Shown here piece after piece: positions 36,805 through 45,621 of a DNA stretch of 64,000 nt (position 1 is the stretch's first letter; the number at the start of each line of letters is the position of its first letter). The DNA comes from Ruegeria sp. PrR005. Lineage in GTDB: Bacteria > Pseudomonadota > Alphaproteobacteria > Rhodobacterales > Rhodobacteraceae. The position numbers and the translations under genes were made by a program. The stretch covers positions 164,920 through 228,919 of the forward strand of contig NZ_JAAGOX010000054.1 of NCBI RefSeq assembly GCF_010500245.1. The letters run 5' to 3'. The notes beneath the pieces were generated by a model that had not been told where the DNA came from, did no database searches, and saw only the letters and a list, made by a program, of their open reading frames with translations.

Positions 36805-38763
36805 ATGCCCGAAGATCTTCTCAGCGGAGCCAACACCGCCACCTACGACGCCTCCTCCATCGAGGTCCTCGAAGGGCTGGAACCCGTCCGCAAACGTCCC
36901 GGCATGTATATCGGCGGCACCGACGAGCGCGCGCTGCATCACATGGTGGCCGAAATCCTCGACAACTCGATGGACGAGGCCGTGGCCGGTTTCGCCAACC
37001 GGATCGAGGTGGAACTGCACGCCGATTACGCGCTCACCGTGCGCGACAACGGGCGCGGCATCCCCGTGGACCCGCACCCGAAATTCCCCGGAAAATCAGC
37101 GCTCGAAGTCATCCTCTGCACCCTGCACGCGGGCGGCAAGTTCTCGGGCAAGGCCTATCAGACCTCGGGCGGCCTGCACGGCGTCGGCGCCTCTGTGGTG
37201 AACGCGCTCTCCGATTCCATGGTCGTACAGGTGGCCCGCGACAAGCAACTCTACGAGCAGCGTTTCTCGCGCGGAGTGCCCCTCGGACCGATCCAGCAGA
37301 TCGGCGCAGCCCCCAACCGGCGCGGCACCACCGTCACCTTCCACGCCGACGAGGAAATCTTCGGCCACCACCGGTTCAAGCCCGCGCGCCTGTTCAAATC
37401 CATCCGCTCCAAGGCCTACCTCTTCTCGGGCGTCGAGATTCGCTGGAAATCCGCCATCGACGACGGCGAAACGCCCACCGAGGCCACCTTCCACTTCCCC
37501 GGCGGCCTGGCCGACTACCTCAAGGAGACGCTCGGCAGCGCCTCGACCTATGCCGAGCAGCCCTTTGCCGGTACCGTCGACTTCACCGAGAAATTCAACA
37601 CCCCGGGCAAGGTCGAATGGGCAATCAACTGGACCCCATCCCGCGACGGCTTCATCCAGTCCTATTGTAACACCGTCCCCACCCCCGAGGGCGGCACGCA
37701 CGAGGCCGGGTTCTGGTCCGCCGTCCTCAAGGGCATCCGCGCCTATGGCGAGCTGATCAACAACAAGAAGGCCGCCCAGATCACCCGCGAGGATCTGCTG
37801 ACAGGCGGCTGCGCGCTGGTCTCCTGCTTCATCAGCGAGCCCGAATTCGTGGGCCAGACCAAGGACCGCCTCGCCACCGTCGAGGCGCAGCGCCTGGTCG
37901 AAGGCGCCGTGCGCGACCATTTCGACAACTGGCTCGCAGCCGATACCAAATCCGCGGGCGCCATCCTCGACTTCCTGGTGCTGCGCGCCGAAGAACGCAT
38001 CCGCCGCCGCCAGGAAAAGGAAACCCAGCGCAAGACCGCCACCAAGAAGCTCCGCCTGCCCGGCAAGCTGGTCGATTGCTCCGCCACCTCGCGCGAGGGC
38101 ACGGAACTCTTCATCGTCGAAGGTGACAGCGCCGGTGGTTCCGCCAAGATGGCGCGCGACCGGCGCACCCAGGCGCTGCTGCCGCTCAGGGGCAAGATCC
38201 TGAACGTGCTGGGCGCGGCCAGTTCCAAACTCGGCTCAAACCAGGAGATCAGCGACCTGACCCAGGCGCTGGGCGTCGGCCTTGGCACCCGGTTCAACAT
38301 CGACGACCTGCGCTATGACAAGATCATCATCATGACCGACGCCGATGTGGACGGCGCGCATATCGCCTCGCTCCTGATGACCTTCTTCTTTACCCAGATG
38401 CGCCCGATGATCGACACGGGGCACCTCTACCTCGCCTGCCCGCCGCTCTACCGCCTGACGCAGGGGGCGAAGCGGGTCTATTGCCTGGACGAGCGCGAAC
38501 GCGACGACTGGCTGGCCAAGGGGCTGGGCGGCAAGGGCAAGATCGACGTGAGCCGGTTCAAGGGTCTGGGCGAAATGGACGCCAAGGACCTCAAGGACAC
38601 CACCATGAACCCCGAAACCCGCAAGCTGATCCGCGTCACCATCGACGAGGACGAACCCGGCGAGACCGGCGACCTGGTGGAACGGCTGATGGGCAAGAAA
38701 CCCGAATTGCGGTTCCAGTACATCCAGGAGAACGCGCGGTTCGTGGAGGAGTTGGATGTTTAG
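36805..38763 (+). CDS. parE: DNA topoisomerase IV subunit B
   Basis: 652 residues. GHKL ATPase (LDNSMDEAVAGF, RDNGRGIPVDPHPK, GGLHGVGASVVNALS), transducer, then TOPRIM with EGDSAGG, LPLRGKILNVLGA and TDADVDGAH. The GEMDAKDLKDTTMNP end and length favour ParE over GyrB. Works with ParC to unlink replicated chromosomes. The start ATG 36805 lies in the family position. An AT-rich gene begins 9 bases after the stop. Confidence 0.96.
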   Translation: MPEDLLSGANTATYDASSIEVLEGLEPVRKRPGMYIGGTDERALHHMVAEILDNSMDEAVAGFANRIEVELHADYALTVRDNGRGIPVDPHPKFPGKSALEVILCTLHAGGKFSGKAYQTSGGLHGVGASVVNALSDSMVVQVARDKQLYEQRFSRGVPLGPIQQIGAAPNRRGTTVTFHADEEIFGHHRFKPARLFKSIRSKAYLFSGVEIRWKSAIDDGETPTEATFHFPGGLADYLKETLGSASTYAEQPFAGTVDFTEKFNTPGKVEWAINWTPSRDGFIQSYCNTVPTPEGGTHEAGFWSAVLKGIRAYGELINNKKAAQITREDLLTGGCALVSCFISEPEFVGQTKDRLATVEAQRLVEGAVRDHFDNWLAADTKSAGAILDFLVLRAEERIRRRQEKETQRKTATKKLRLPGKLVDCSATSREGTELFIVEGDSAGGSAKMARDRRTQALLPLRGKILNVLGAASSKLGSNQEISDLTQALGVGLGTRFNIDDLRYDKIIIMTDADVDGAHIASLLMTFFFTQMRPMIDTGHLYLACPPLYRLTQGAKRVYCLDERERDDWLAKGLGGKGKIDVSRFKGLGEMDAKDLKDTTMNPETRKLIRVTIDEDEPGETGDLVERLMGKKPELRFQYIQENARFVEELDV

Positions 38764-38772
38764 GGGATAACG

Positions 38773-39441
38773 ATGGAAGTTATTGAATCCAAAAAAACAC
38801 CTGAGTTGACCGTTCCACCATTCCGAATGACCGACGAAGAATTCTTGAGTATCATCAAGACGGTAGCGAGAGAAACTGACGAAATTCAATTAACAACAGG
38901 AAGTTATCTTGACAATCGACGATATGTTTTGACAGATCTAGATGATCTCGAGAAAAATAGATCGAAAATTAGCAGTCCGCTCACCTTTAGAATTAACTCA
39001 ATCAAGCTAAACATAAACAGAATACACTCACAGCTAACATTCGAAGAGAAAGATCGCTCGACGGCCGAAGAGTTACATGAGCACCTAAAGCATTACAAGA
39101 TATGGTACTCTTTTATTGGGAACCCATTCTTAGCGCTTGCCTTAGTATTCCCCGCCTATTTTTATATTTCTTTTGGCAAAAAGCTCGAACTGATTCAGGA
39201 GATTCTTCTGCTTTTCGCGGTCGGCAGCCCAATATTTTTTCTTTCATTTCTAACCCACATGGGACACCTTGCTCCAAAAGTGATCTTTCGACCAAATGAC
39301 ACCTTTCTCAAAAGAAACAAAGACAAGATTATCCTTGCGGTACTTTCGCTAGCGGCAGGAATAGCATTGAATGAAGCAGTTCCCTTTATCAAAAGCATGG
39401 TAAATGCAGACACGCCAAAGTTAGAAACCCACCAAAATTAG
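38773..39441 (+). CDS. AT-rich hypothetical membrane protein
   Basis: 222 residues with a charged, soluble helical N-terminal half (about 1-105) and three hydrophobic helices (about 113-130, 136-158, 178-196). Base composition is much lower in GC than parE and the flanks, and codon use differs (many ATA, AGA, TTA), suggesting acquisition. Begins 9 bases after parE with GGGGAT before the ATG. No family recognised. Confidence 0.75.
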   Translation: MEVIESKKTPELTVPPFRMTDEEFLSIIKTVARETDEIQLTTGSYLDNRRYVLTDLDDLEKNRSKISSPLTFRINSIKLNINRIHSQLTFEEKDRSTAEELHEHLKHYKIWYSFIGNPFLALALVFPAYFYISFGKKLELIQEILLLFAVGSPIFFLSFLTHMGHLAPKVIFRPNDTFLKRNKDKIILAVLSLAAGIALNEAVPFIKSMVNADTPKLETHQN

Positions 39442-39450
39442 CCAGCGTAG

Positions 39451-39510
39451 GGTGGGCAGTCCTGCCCACCGCCCCCTGCCCACCGCTTCCTGCCCACCGC
39501 CCACACATCC
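39451..39510. repeat. Hairpin followed by CTGCCCACCGC-type tandem repeats
   Basis: GGTGGGCAG / CTGCCCACC (39451-39470) forms a hairpin, and the right arm motif is repeated three times in a row (CTGCCCACCGC variants to about 39502). The remainder of 39442-39730 has no gene that I can support. Confidence 0.6.
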
Positions 39511-39730
39511 CCACAAAAATACCTCTTCCATCCCCCTTGCGGCAACCTAAACCCAAGCATAGATTCCCCGTGCAGGCGGCGGTTGACCGCGAGGCCCCGC
39601 GCCCCTGCTGCGTCGAAAGTCTCATCGCCCTGACCCGATCGGCTCAGGCAACCCTGACACCCAGAGCAACGGCCAAGCTACCCCTCCCGGCAGGCATGGT
39701 GCCCGCCGGACCCGTCAGGAGAAAACATCC

Positions 39731-39856
39731 ATGTCCAAGGAAAAGAATCGCGGCAACCGCGAGGCCAAGAAGCCCAAGAAGGAAAAGCCCAAGGTCCTGG
39801 CCACCGCCGGAATGGCGAAACCCGCCCCGGTCGCAGGCCGCGACAAGGGCAAGTAA
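39731..39856 (+). CDS. Small basic conserved protein (41 aa)
   Basis: Begins MSKEKNRGNREAKKPKKEK and ends VAGRDKGK; highly Lys-rich. AGGAGA lies 9 bases before the ATG and a GC hairpin terminator follows, so it has a complete gene structure. From memory, similar Lys-rich small proteins are widespread in Rhodobacterales; function unknown, possibly nucleic-acid binding by charge alone. Confidence 0.8.
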   Translation: MSKEKNRGNREAKKPKKEKPKVLATAGMAKPAPVAGRDKGK

Positions 39857-39892
39857 GCCCCCAGTCTTTCCCCCCAGAATGTCACTGGACGC

Positions 39893-39914
39893 GGGGCGGG
39901 GTCACACCCGCCCC
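39893..39914 (+). terminator. Terminator after small basic protein gene
   Basis: 8-bp stem GGGGCGGG / CCCGCCCC with GTCACA loop, then GTTTG. Confidence 0.7.
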
Positions 39915-39943
39915 GTTTGCCATTCCGGGGCCGGGAAACCGGC

Positions 39944-39991
39944 GTACAAAACGGTCAATCGGGCTGCCAGCGCGGGTACAAAACGGTCAAT
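39944..39991. repeat. 16-bp direct repeat (32-bp period)
   Basis: GTACAAAACGGTCAAT occurs at 39944-39959 and 39976-39991, with a degenerate third GGTACAGAACC at about 39996. Located just downstream of the L,D-transpeptidase stop. Confidence 0.75.
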
Positions 39992-40010
39992 TCGCGGTAC
40001 AGAACCCGCG

Positions 40011-40439
40011 TCACTCGTGGATCACCACCCGCGTTTCCTCCTTGCCCACCTCGCGCACCCGGTTGAACAACGCTTCCGCATTCTCCGGATCCAACCGCAC
40101 GCACCCGGCCGAGGCAGGCGTGCCCAGACGGTCGGTCTGCGTCGTGCCATGGATGGCGTAATTCCCTGAAAAGAATATGGAAAACGGCATCGGCGCACCG
40201 TCGTAAAGGGTCGAGTAATGTTCGCGCTTGAGGAGGTAAGGGGTAAAGGTTCCGGTGGGCGTACACTTGCCCGGACGCGCCGTGGACACCGGCCAGTCAT
40301 GCGTCACCGCACCACTGTCCAGCACCTGCATCCGCTGCTCGGACAGATCGATATCAATCAGGAGAAGCTGCGCAATCCCCTGATTTACATACATAAAAAT
40401 AATGACACCAAAGATCGCGATCCGCTGAAGCACCCGCAT
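40011..40439 (-). CDS. Short L,D-transpeptidase (YkuD domain)
   Basis: 142 residues. An N-terminal hydrophobic segment (7-23) serves as signal or anchor. The YkuD motif is intact: His97 in YAIHGTT, then Ser110, Cys113 and Arg115 in TPASAGCVRL. Makes 3-3 peptidoglycan cross-links or attaches proteins to peptidoglycan. ATG 40439 preceded by GGAGGGAGA; unusually short, consisting of little more than the catalytic domain. Confidence 0.9.
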   Translation of the reverse strand: MRVLQRIAIFGVIIFMYVNQGIAQLLLIDIDLSEQRMQVLDSGAVTHDWPVSTARPGKCTPTGTFTPYLLKREHYSTLYDGAPMPFSIFFSGNYAIHGTTQTDRLGTPASAGCVRLDPENAEALFNRVREVGKEETRVVIHE

Positions 40440-40539
40440 TCTCCCTCCATCCCCGGGACCAAGTCTATCCGACCGGCGCCCTATCACAAGTCGGTTTGAC
40501 CTCTTGCCCATTCCGGGGCAAAGCCCCTAACGTCGCGGA

Positions 40540-41298
40540 ATGATTTTCATTGCCGACAACCAGTTACCCCTGATCCTCGTCTGCTTCCTGACCGGCTGCG
40601 TCGGAACCGGATGGCTCTTGCTGCACAAGCCCGCGGGGCATAAGGCCTGGAAGCTTGCGGACCTCGTCTGGGTCGTCCTGGGTGGTTTGGGGGCGCTGGT
40701 TGCGGTGCTGGCGGGTTTGTACAAATCGGACCATTCCCGCCTGGACCGCCAGATCGACATCGCCTACGCCGTCACAACCGCCTTCGATCGCGATGCCGCG
40801 CGGTTCAGATTGCGCTTTTGCGACCCAGCATATGACACTGATATTAAAGAGTTATGTAACAAAGTAGAATTCCTGTCAGCGTCCACAGCCACCAATGCTG
40901 AACTGCCGCTCTTTATCGAGGTCACAAACGAGGTCGCCCCACTGGCCAACCTGCATTTCCTCTTCGGCGGCACCGGATCGGCGTCCGACGACATGCGCGG
41001 TATGACAGAAAAAGTGGACGCGTTCGACGTCAGCGAGTTCCTGGTGTTCACCACCCTCGACGAGCCGACCCAGGCGGCATTGCAGAACATGCGCCGCAAA
41101 GTGCCTGTCGTTGCTGGCGATTTTCAGATTCTCGCCTATACCTATGACGATCTGATCGAACAGATCGGCAAGCTGAAGTCGGAATGGGAATACCTCAAGG
41201 CCAATGCCCATATTCTGGTTCTGCAAATTCTGGCGCTTTGTTTCGTCAGTTTTGCCGCACCCTTCCGGCTTGGAAAATCAATCATCGAGTTGCGTTAG
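40540..41298 (+). CDS. Hypothetical membrane protein
   Basis: 252 residues: helices at about 9-28 and 39-60, a central soluble region of about 150 residues (RLDRQIDIAYAVTTAF onward), and a C-terminal helix (225-243). Two cysteines (RFCDPAYD, KELCNK) in the central loop could be disulfide-bonded if periplasmic. The stretch near 40840-40880 is locally AT-richer. No family recognised. Confidence 0.75.
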   Translation: MIFIADNQLPLILVCFLTGCVGTGWLLLHKPAGHKAWKLADLVWVVLGGLGALVAVLAGLYKSDHSRLDRQIDIAYAVTTAFDRDAARFRLRFCDPAYDTDIKELCNKVEFLSASTATNAELPLFIEVTNEVAPLANLHFLFGGTGSASDDMRGMTEKVDAFDVSEFLVFTTLDEPTQAALQNMRRKVPVVAGDFQILAYTYDDLIEQIGKLKSEWEYLKANAHILVLQILALCFVSFAAPFRLGKSIIELR

Positions 41299-41331
41299 CT
41301 AAGCCACCCAACCAACTGCCGTCGCAAGGTT

Positions 41332-41889
41332 TTATCCTTTCGCAATCCGTCGGGCGATGTCATTCACCAGCTGCCGCATCGCCTCGGTCTGGGCCTGGGC
41401 CATGGCCTGTATGCTGGGCTCGGCCATCGCCACGGAATAGGAGTACCGATAGGCTTTTTCCAAGTTCCCATGGGCGGGAGAGGTCAGGAAGTACTGCCCG
41501 GAAAAGACCAGGTTTTGCCCGGGAACGCCGGACAGCCGATGCACCTTGACCGCCACCTGAACATCGGCGGGGGTCTCGAACGGCCACGGATCGGCGGCGA
41601 CCGAGGCGCTGAGAGCCTGATCCAGTCCAGCCGCCAGCATCTCGCTCATGGCGCGCTCGGGTTCGTCGGCCCAGAATCCCGCCTTGGTCGGTCGCAACAC
41701 GCCGTCGTCACCCAGCAGCGTGATCTCGCTGTCGCTGACATAGGCAGGCAGATCCATCCGGGCGACCTGTACCGTGCGTACCCCTGTCCGATAGGTGTCG
41801 ACACCGGTGATTTCCGGCAAAAGATATCGCTCCTCGGGCGCACTACAGGCCGCAAGTGCAATCAGTGCAACGGAAAACAGCTTTCTCAT
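41332..41889 (-). CDS. pqiC: PqiC-like outer-membrane lipoprotein
   Basis: 185 residues: signal with lipobox LAAC (Cys15), then the ABC-type transport auxiliary lipoprotein fold (RYLLPEITGVDTYRTG, VQVARMDLPAYVSDSEI). PqiC caps the PqiB needle at the outer membrane in a lipid-transport bridge. It starts 3 bases after pqiB, last gene of the pqi operon. Confidence 0.88.
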   Translation of the reverse strand: MRKLFSVALIALAACSAPEERYLLPEITGVDTYRTGVRTVQVARMDLPAYVSDSEITLLGDDGVLRPTKAGFWADEPERAMSEMLAAGLDQALSASVAADPWPFETPADVQVAVKVHRLSGVPGQNLVFSGQYFLTSPAHGNLEKAYRYSYSVAMAEPSIQAMAQAQTEAMRQLVNDIARRIAKG

Positions 41890-41892
41890 AGG

Positions 41893-44307
41893 TCAACGTC
41901 CTACCAATAGGGAATTGGGTTTTCGCCGGATGGCCTCGACCAGCGCGTTCAGCGACCGGACCGTGGCGCGCAGATCGCCGATGGCGGCCTGTACCTCGCG
42001 ATTGACCGGAGAGCCCGGCCCATAGGCTCCGATGGTCGCTTCGGCGCTGTCGGCCAGATCGTCCAGCCGCTGGGCAAGCTCGGGCAGATCCTTGACCGCA
42101 AGCGCCACCGACTCCGCGGCCGAACTTGCGGTTTCCAGGGTGCGGTTCAGGTTTTCGACCGCACCACCCGCCTGCAACTCGGCCAGTACCTGCTGCACCT
42201 GCTCCAATGCGCCCGACAGGGCGCCGGGCACCTTTTCCATGTCTTCGTTGCGCAGGAAGGCGTCCGCCGACTGCATCACCTGATCGGCCGAGGCCACCAC
42301 ATCGCCCAACGGCAATTCATTCGCCGTTGCCACCAACCTGTCGATGTCTTCCACCAGCGACGGCAACCCGGCGCTGGCATCCTCGACATTGGCGGCGGCT
42401 GTGCGCACGTCGTTCAATGCGTCGATCAGGGTCTGGGACACCTGCTGTTCCTCGAACCGGCCAAGTGTTTCGTTGACCGAACCCACCGTCGTGTCGATCG
42501 AGGCCAGGGTTTTCTCCGCCTGCTCCAGCGCAGCAGAAAGCGCGGCAGGCACGCGGGTTACATCCTCTTTCTCAAGGAACGCATTGGCTGTTTGCAGGAC
42601 GTCACCCGCCGAAGCCACCACATCCTCCAGCGGCAGTGCATCGGCCTTGGCCACCAGCCGGTCGATATTGGACACCAAAGCCGGCAGTTCTGCGCTGAAC
42701 TCCGTCACATAGGTTGCGGCCAGACGCACCTCTTCGAGGGCGGCAACCAGTTTCTGCGAGCCCTCATCCTGTGTGAACCGGTCCAGAACCGCATTGACCG
42801 AGGCCACGGCCTGACGCAGATCGTCGGGCAGCGTCCGCAGGCTTTCCGAGCCGGCCACCGAATTCACATTGTCGAGCACGCTGCGGATATCGGCAGGCAA
42901 GGCGCGTGTATCGCCGTCGGCGACGATGGAATTGACGTTGTCCAACAACGTGATCGCGCGCTGCATCAATTCTTCGACCGGCAGGGCGGCCACCCGGTCC
43001 AGCACGTTCTGGGACGCGACGGCCAGCGTGTCCGGCGGTGTCGGCAAGGAGGGCATGATCGGGAACGGCGCCGCCTGCTTGTCGATGACTGCTGGCTCTG
43101 CCTCGTCATCCTCGACAAGCTGCACCACCAGCCCGCCAGAGAACAAGGAGGCGGGCATAAGCCGCGCCCGCAACCCGCCCCGCTCCACCATGGTGGACAG
43201 CAACGACAGGGTATCCTCGGCGGTCTTTACGTCGTGCAGCCCCAGGCGAGAGGGCTCGACCGTATAAAGGACCTGCATCCTGATTTCCGGGGACTGGCCT
43301 TCGACTTCGTCGACCTGGGCAGTCATATGCTTGACCTGACCCACCTTGACGCCGCGAAACAAGACCTCAGACCCGACTCTCAGCCCGCGCACGGACCCTT
43401 CGAAACTCGACATGATCTCGACCGTCGCCTGAAGGGTGTCCCCCAGAAGGGCGTCGCGCGCAGATGCCTCGTTGGGATAGAGGTCGAACACCGGCCGCCG
43501 GCCCACCGCCTCGCCACCCGATACCGGCGTGTCAAAGGCGATCCCGCCCTGCAACAGCGATGCCAGGCTGTCCACTTTTAGCTGAATGCCGCCCTCGCCC
43601 AGTTCCAGGCCGATACCCGACACATTCCAGAACCGCGTGCCCGAGGTGATCATCTTGTCATACGGCGCCTCGATGAAGCCACTGATCAGAACCGAGCCGC
43701 TGAGCGGGTCGAAGCGCACGGCGGCAACCTTGCCCATCTGCACCCCCTTGTGCAGGATCGGCGCCCCGACCGAGACCGAACCGCTGTCGGGCGCCACCAG
43801 CACCACGGCCCGCCCCTTGGTTCCCGGTGGCACAGCAGGCGAGACCTCTTCGGCGACGAAATCCCGTGACGGGTCTCCGGTTTCCGCATCCCAGTCCGCA
43901 GCGATATAGGACCCTGACAACAAGGTATTGAGCCCGCTGATACCGCCCGGGCCGACGCGCGCCGTCACCAGCCAGAACCGCGTGTCCTTATCCAGATAGC
44001 GGGCCAGGTCACGATTGATTTCCGCATGCGCCACGACCTGGCTGAGATCGTCGCTGAATTGCAGCGACCGAACCGTACCAACGCCAACTTCGCGATACCG
44101 TATCTCGGTCTTACCGGGTTCGATCCCGGTTGCGTCGGCAAAGGCGATGCGGATCGGGACGTCGCGATTGGCGTAGTTCTGCCACGCCAGCCCCATCGCA
44201 CCCGCAACCGCGGCGACAGGCACAAGCCAGACCAGAGACAGGCCGCGCCAGCCACGCGCCCGGCTGGTTTCCACTTCGGGACGGGCAAGTTCCATGTCGT
44301 CATTCAT
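41893..44307 (-). CDS. pqiB: PqiB-like MCE protein with enlarged coiled-coil needle
   Basis: 804 residues (E. coli PqiB is 546). A membrane helix (24-42), three MCE/MlaD domains (about 49-150, 165-265, 290-395), then a long coiled-coil region. Residues 510-616 and 617-724 are clear repeats (for example LPLEDVVASAGDVLQTANAF against LPLGDVVASADQVMQSADAF), and 425-509 is a diverged third copy. The needle should span the periplasm to carry lipid between membranes. Coupled by overlap to the second pqiA half. Confidence 0.92.
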   Translation of the reverse strand: MNDDMELARPEVETSRARGWRGLSLVWLVPVAAVAGAMGLAWQNYANRDVPIRIAFADATGIEPGKTEIRYREVGVGTVRSLQFSDDLSQVVAHAEINRDLARYLDKDTRFWLVTARVGPGGISGLNTLLSGSYIAADWDAETGDPSRDFVAEEVSPAVPPGTKGRAVVLVAPDSGSVSVGAPILHKGVQMGKVAAVRFDPLSGSVLISGFIEAPYDKMITSGTRFWNVSGIGLELGEGGIQLKVDSLASLLQGGIAFDTPVSGGEAVGRRPVFDLYPNEASARDALLGDTLQATVEIMSSFEGSVRGLRVGSEVLFRGVKVGQVKHMTAQVDEVEGQSPEIRMQVLYTVEPSRLGLHDVKTAEDTLSLLSTMVERGGLRARLMPASLFSGGLVVQLVEDDEAEPAVIDKQAAPFPIMPSLPTPPDTLAVASQNVLDRVAALPVEELMQRAITLLDNVNSIVADGDTRALPADIRSVLDNVNSVAGSESLRTLPDDLRQAVASVNAVLDRFTQDEGSQKLVAALEEVRLAATYVTEFSAELPALVSNIDRLVAKADALPLEDVVASAGDVLQTANAFLEKEDVTRVPAALSAALEQAEKTLASIDTTVGSVNETLGRFEEQQVSQTLIDALNDVRTAAANVEDASAGLPSLVEDIDRLVATANELPLGDVVASADQVMQSADAFLRNEDMEKVPGALSGALEQVQQVLAELQAGGAVENLNRTLETASSAAESVALAVKDLPELAQRLDDLADSAEATIGAYGPGSPVNREVQAAIGDLRATVRSLNALVEAIRRKPNSLLVGR

Positions 44308-44902
44308 TCGTTACACCGTCCCAGATCAACTTGGCGTCAAGCGCCTGCGCCGAAAGCATTGTACAGATCACAGACAAAGCGAAACAGATCGCCCCCGCCC
44401 CCGGCAGAAACGCCAGGATTGCCCCCAGATGCACCAGACCGGTCAGCAATGCCACAACAAACACGTCAATCATGGACCAGCGCCCGATGAACTCGACAAA
44501 CTCGTAAAGCACGTGCCGCAGCCTTGGGGACAGCTGCCAGCCATGCTGTATCGAAAGGGCCAGCGTCGCGATCACCGCGACCTTGAAAAACGGGATGACA
44601 AAACTGGCAAGGAAGATCACGCCGGCGACCAAGTAGTCCCCGGACTGGGCAAAGAGAAGGATCCCTTCAAGGATCGTGTGGCCTTCCTCATGGCCGAAGA
44701 TCTCGTTGCTCAAGAGCGGGTAAAGATTGGCGGGGATCAGGAAAAAGATACCGGTGAGCAGCCAGGCCCAAAGCTTCTGCATGCTGTTGGGCAACCGGTG
44801 ATGCAGGGCCGAACCACAGGTGCGGCACGTCTGCCCTCCCTTGGAATGAACGGCGCCACAATTGTGGCAGCCGATCCAGCCGAAATCCGAGGCCCGCATC
44901 AT
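44300..44902 (-). CDS. PqiA domain protein (second half)
   Basis: About 200 residues from ATG 44902. A zinc-ribbon-like CHNCGAVHS...CRTCGSAL (two CxxC) precedes four membrane helices typical of the PqiA domain. In E. coli one PqiA holds two such domains; here this is a separate protein. Overlaps the upstream half (ATGA) and downstream pqiB. Confidence 0.85.
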   Translation of the reverse strand: MMRASDFGWIGCHNCGAVHSKGGQTCRTCGSALHHRLPNSMQKLWAWLLTGIFFLIPANLYPLLSNEIFGHEEGHTILEGILLFAQSGDYLVAGVIFLASFVIPFFKVAVIATLALSIQHGWQLSPRLRHVLYEFVEFIGRWSMIDVFVVALLTGLVHLGAILAFLPGAGAICFALSVICTMLSAQALDAKLIWDGVTNE

Positions 44903-45582
44903 TCCTGCCGCTCCCGGATCATGGTCCAGATCGTCCATCGGCAGACCGAGGCATTCTTGAGCGCCAGCACAAGAACCATCACGCAGAAGATCCAGAATGC
45001 CTCCTCAAAGCCTACACGCGCCAGTCCGGCCACCTTGACCAGGGCAACCCCGGTCCCGATCAGAAAGACCTCGGTCATGGCCCAGGGCGCCATCGCCTCG
45101 GCCAGGCGAAACACCTCGCGCGCAGCGCGCGGCGGGCGTTTCTGGCGCAGCCCCCAGACTACATAGATCAAGGCAGCCGCGCGCAGCATAGGCACGCCGA
45201 CCACGAACATCGCGACAACAATGGCCAGCAGCATGTACCAGCCATGCGCCAGGCCACCAATCATACCAAGGATCGACACCTCGTTGGACAATCCCTGCCG
45301 GGTCAGGGTCAGAAAGGGAAAGCTGAGCATGGCCACCATGAGCATGGCCGAGGTGAGCGCCAGCGCCAGGGTCCGGTTCAGTGTATCCCGTCGCGGGGCG
45401 ATCAGGGTGAAATGGCAGCGCTTGCACCGCGCGACCTGCCCCGGCGCGATCGTCTCTGCCACATGCAGCGTATCGCAGGACGGACAAGCGATCACCCCAT
45501 CGGGATCGGCCTCGAAGAGGCGGGCCCATGCCCTCCGTTCCAGATCGTCGCTGGTCGGTGTCACATCGGGCAAGCTTGTCAT
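44899..45582 (-). CDS. pqiA: PqiA domain protein (first half)
   Basis: 227 residues with N-terminal CPSCDTLHV and CKRCHF (zinc ribbon) and four membrane helices of the PqiA domain. Together with the next gene it equals one two-domain PqiA, the inner-membrane part of the Pqi lipid-transport system. First gene of the four-gene operon. Confidence 0.88.
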   Translation of the reverse strand: MTSLPDVTPTSDDLERRAWARLFEADPDGVIACPSCDTLHVAETIAPGQVARCKRCHFTLIAPRRDTLNRTLALALTSAMLMVAMLSFPFLTLTRQGLSNEVSILGMIGGLAHGWYMLLAIVVAMFVVGVPMLRAAALIYVVWGLRQKRPPRAAREVFRLAEAMAPWAMTEVFLIGTGVALVKVAGLARVGFEEAFWIFCVMVLVLALKNASVCRWTIWTMIRERQE

Positions 45583-45621
45583 GAACCTGTTTCTTCTCTG
45601 GGTACCAATCTGGACCGCCCC

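Noticed and set aside
39451..39510. CTGCCCACCGC repeats as a minisatellite gene feature
   Set aside because: Probably part of a hairpin-terminator type repeat; too short and degenerate to claim more.
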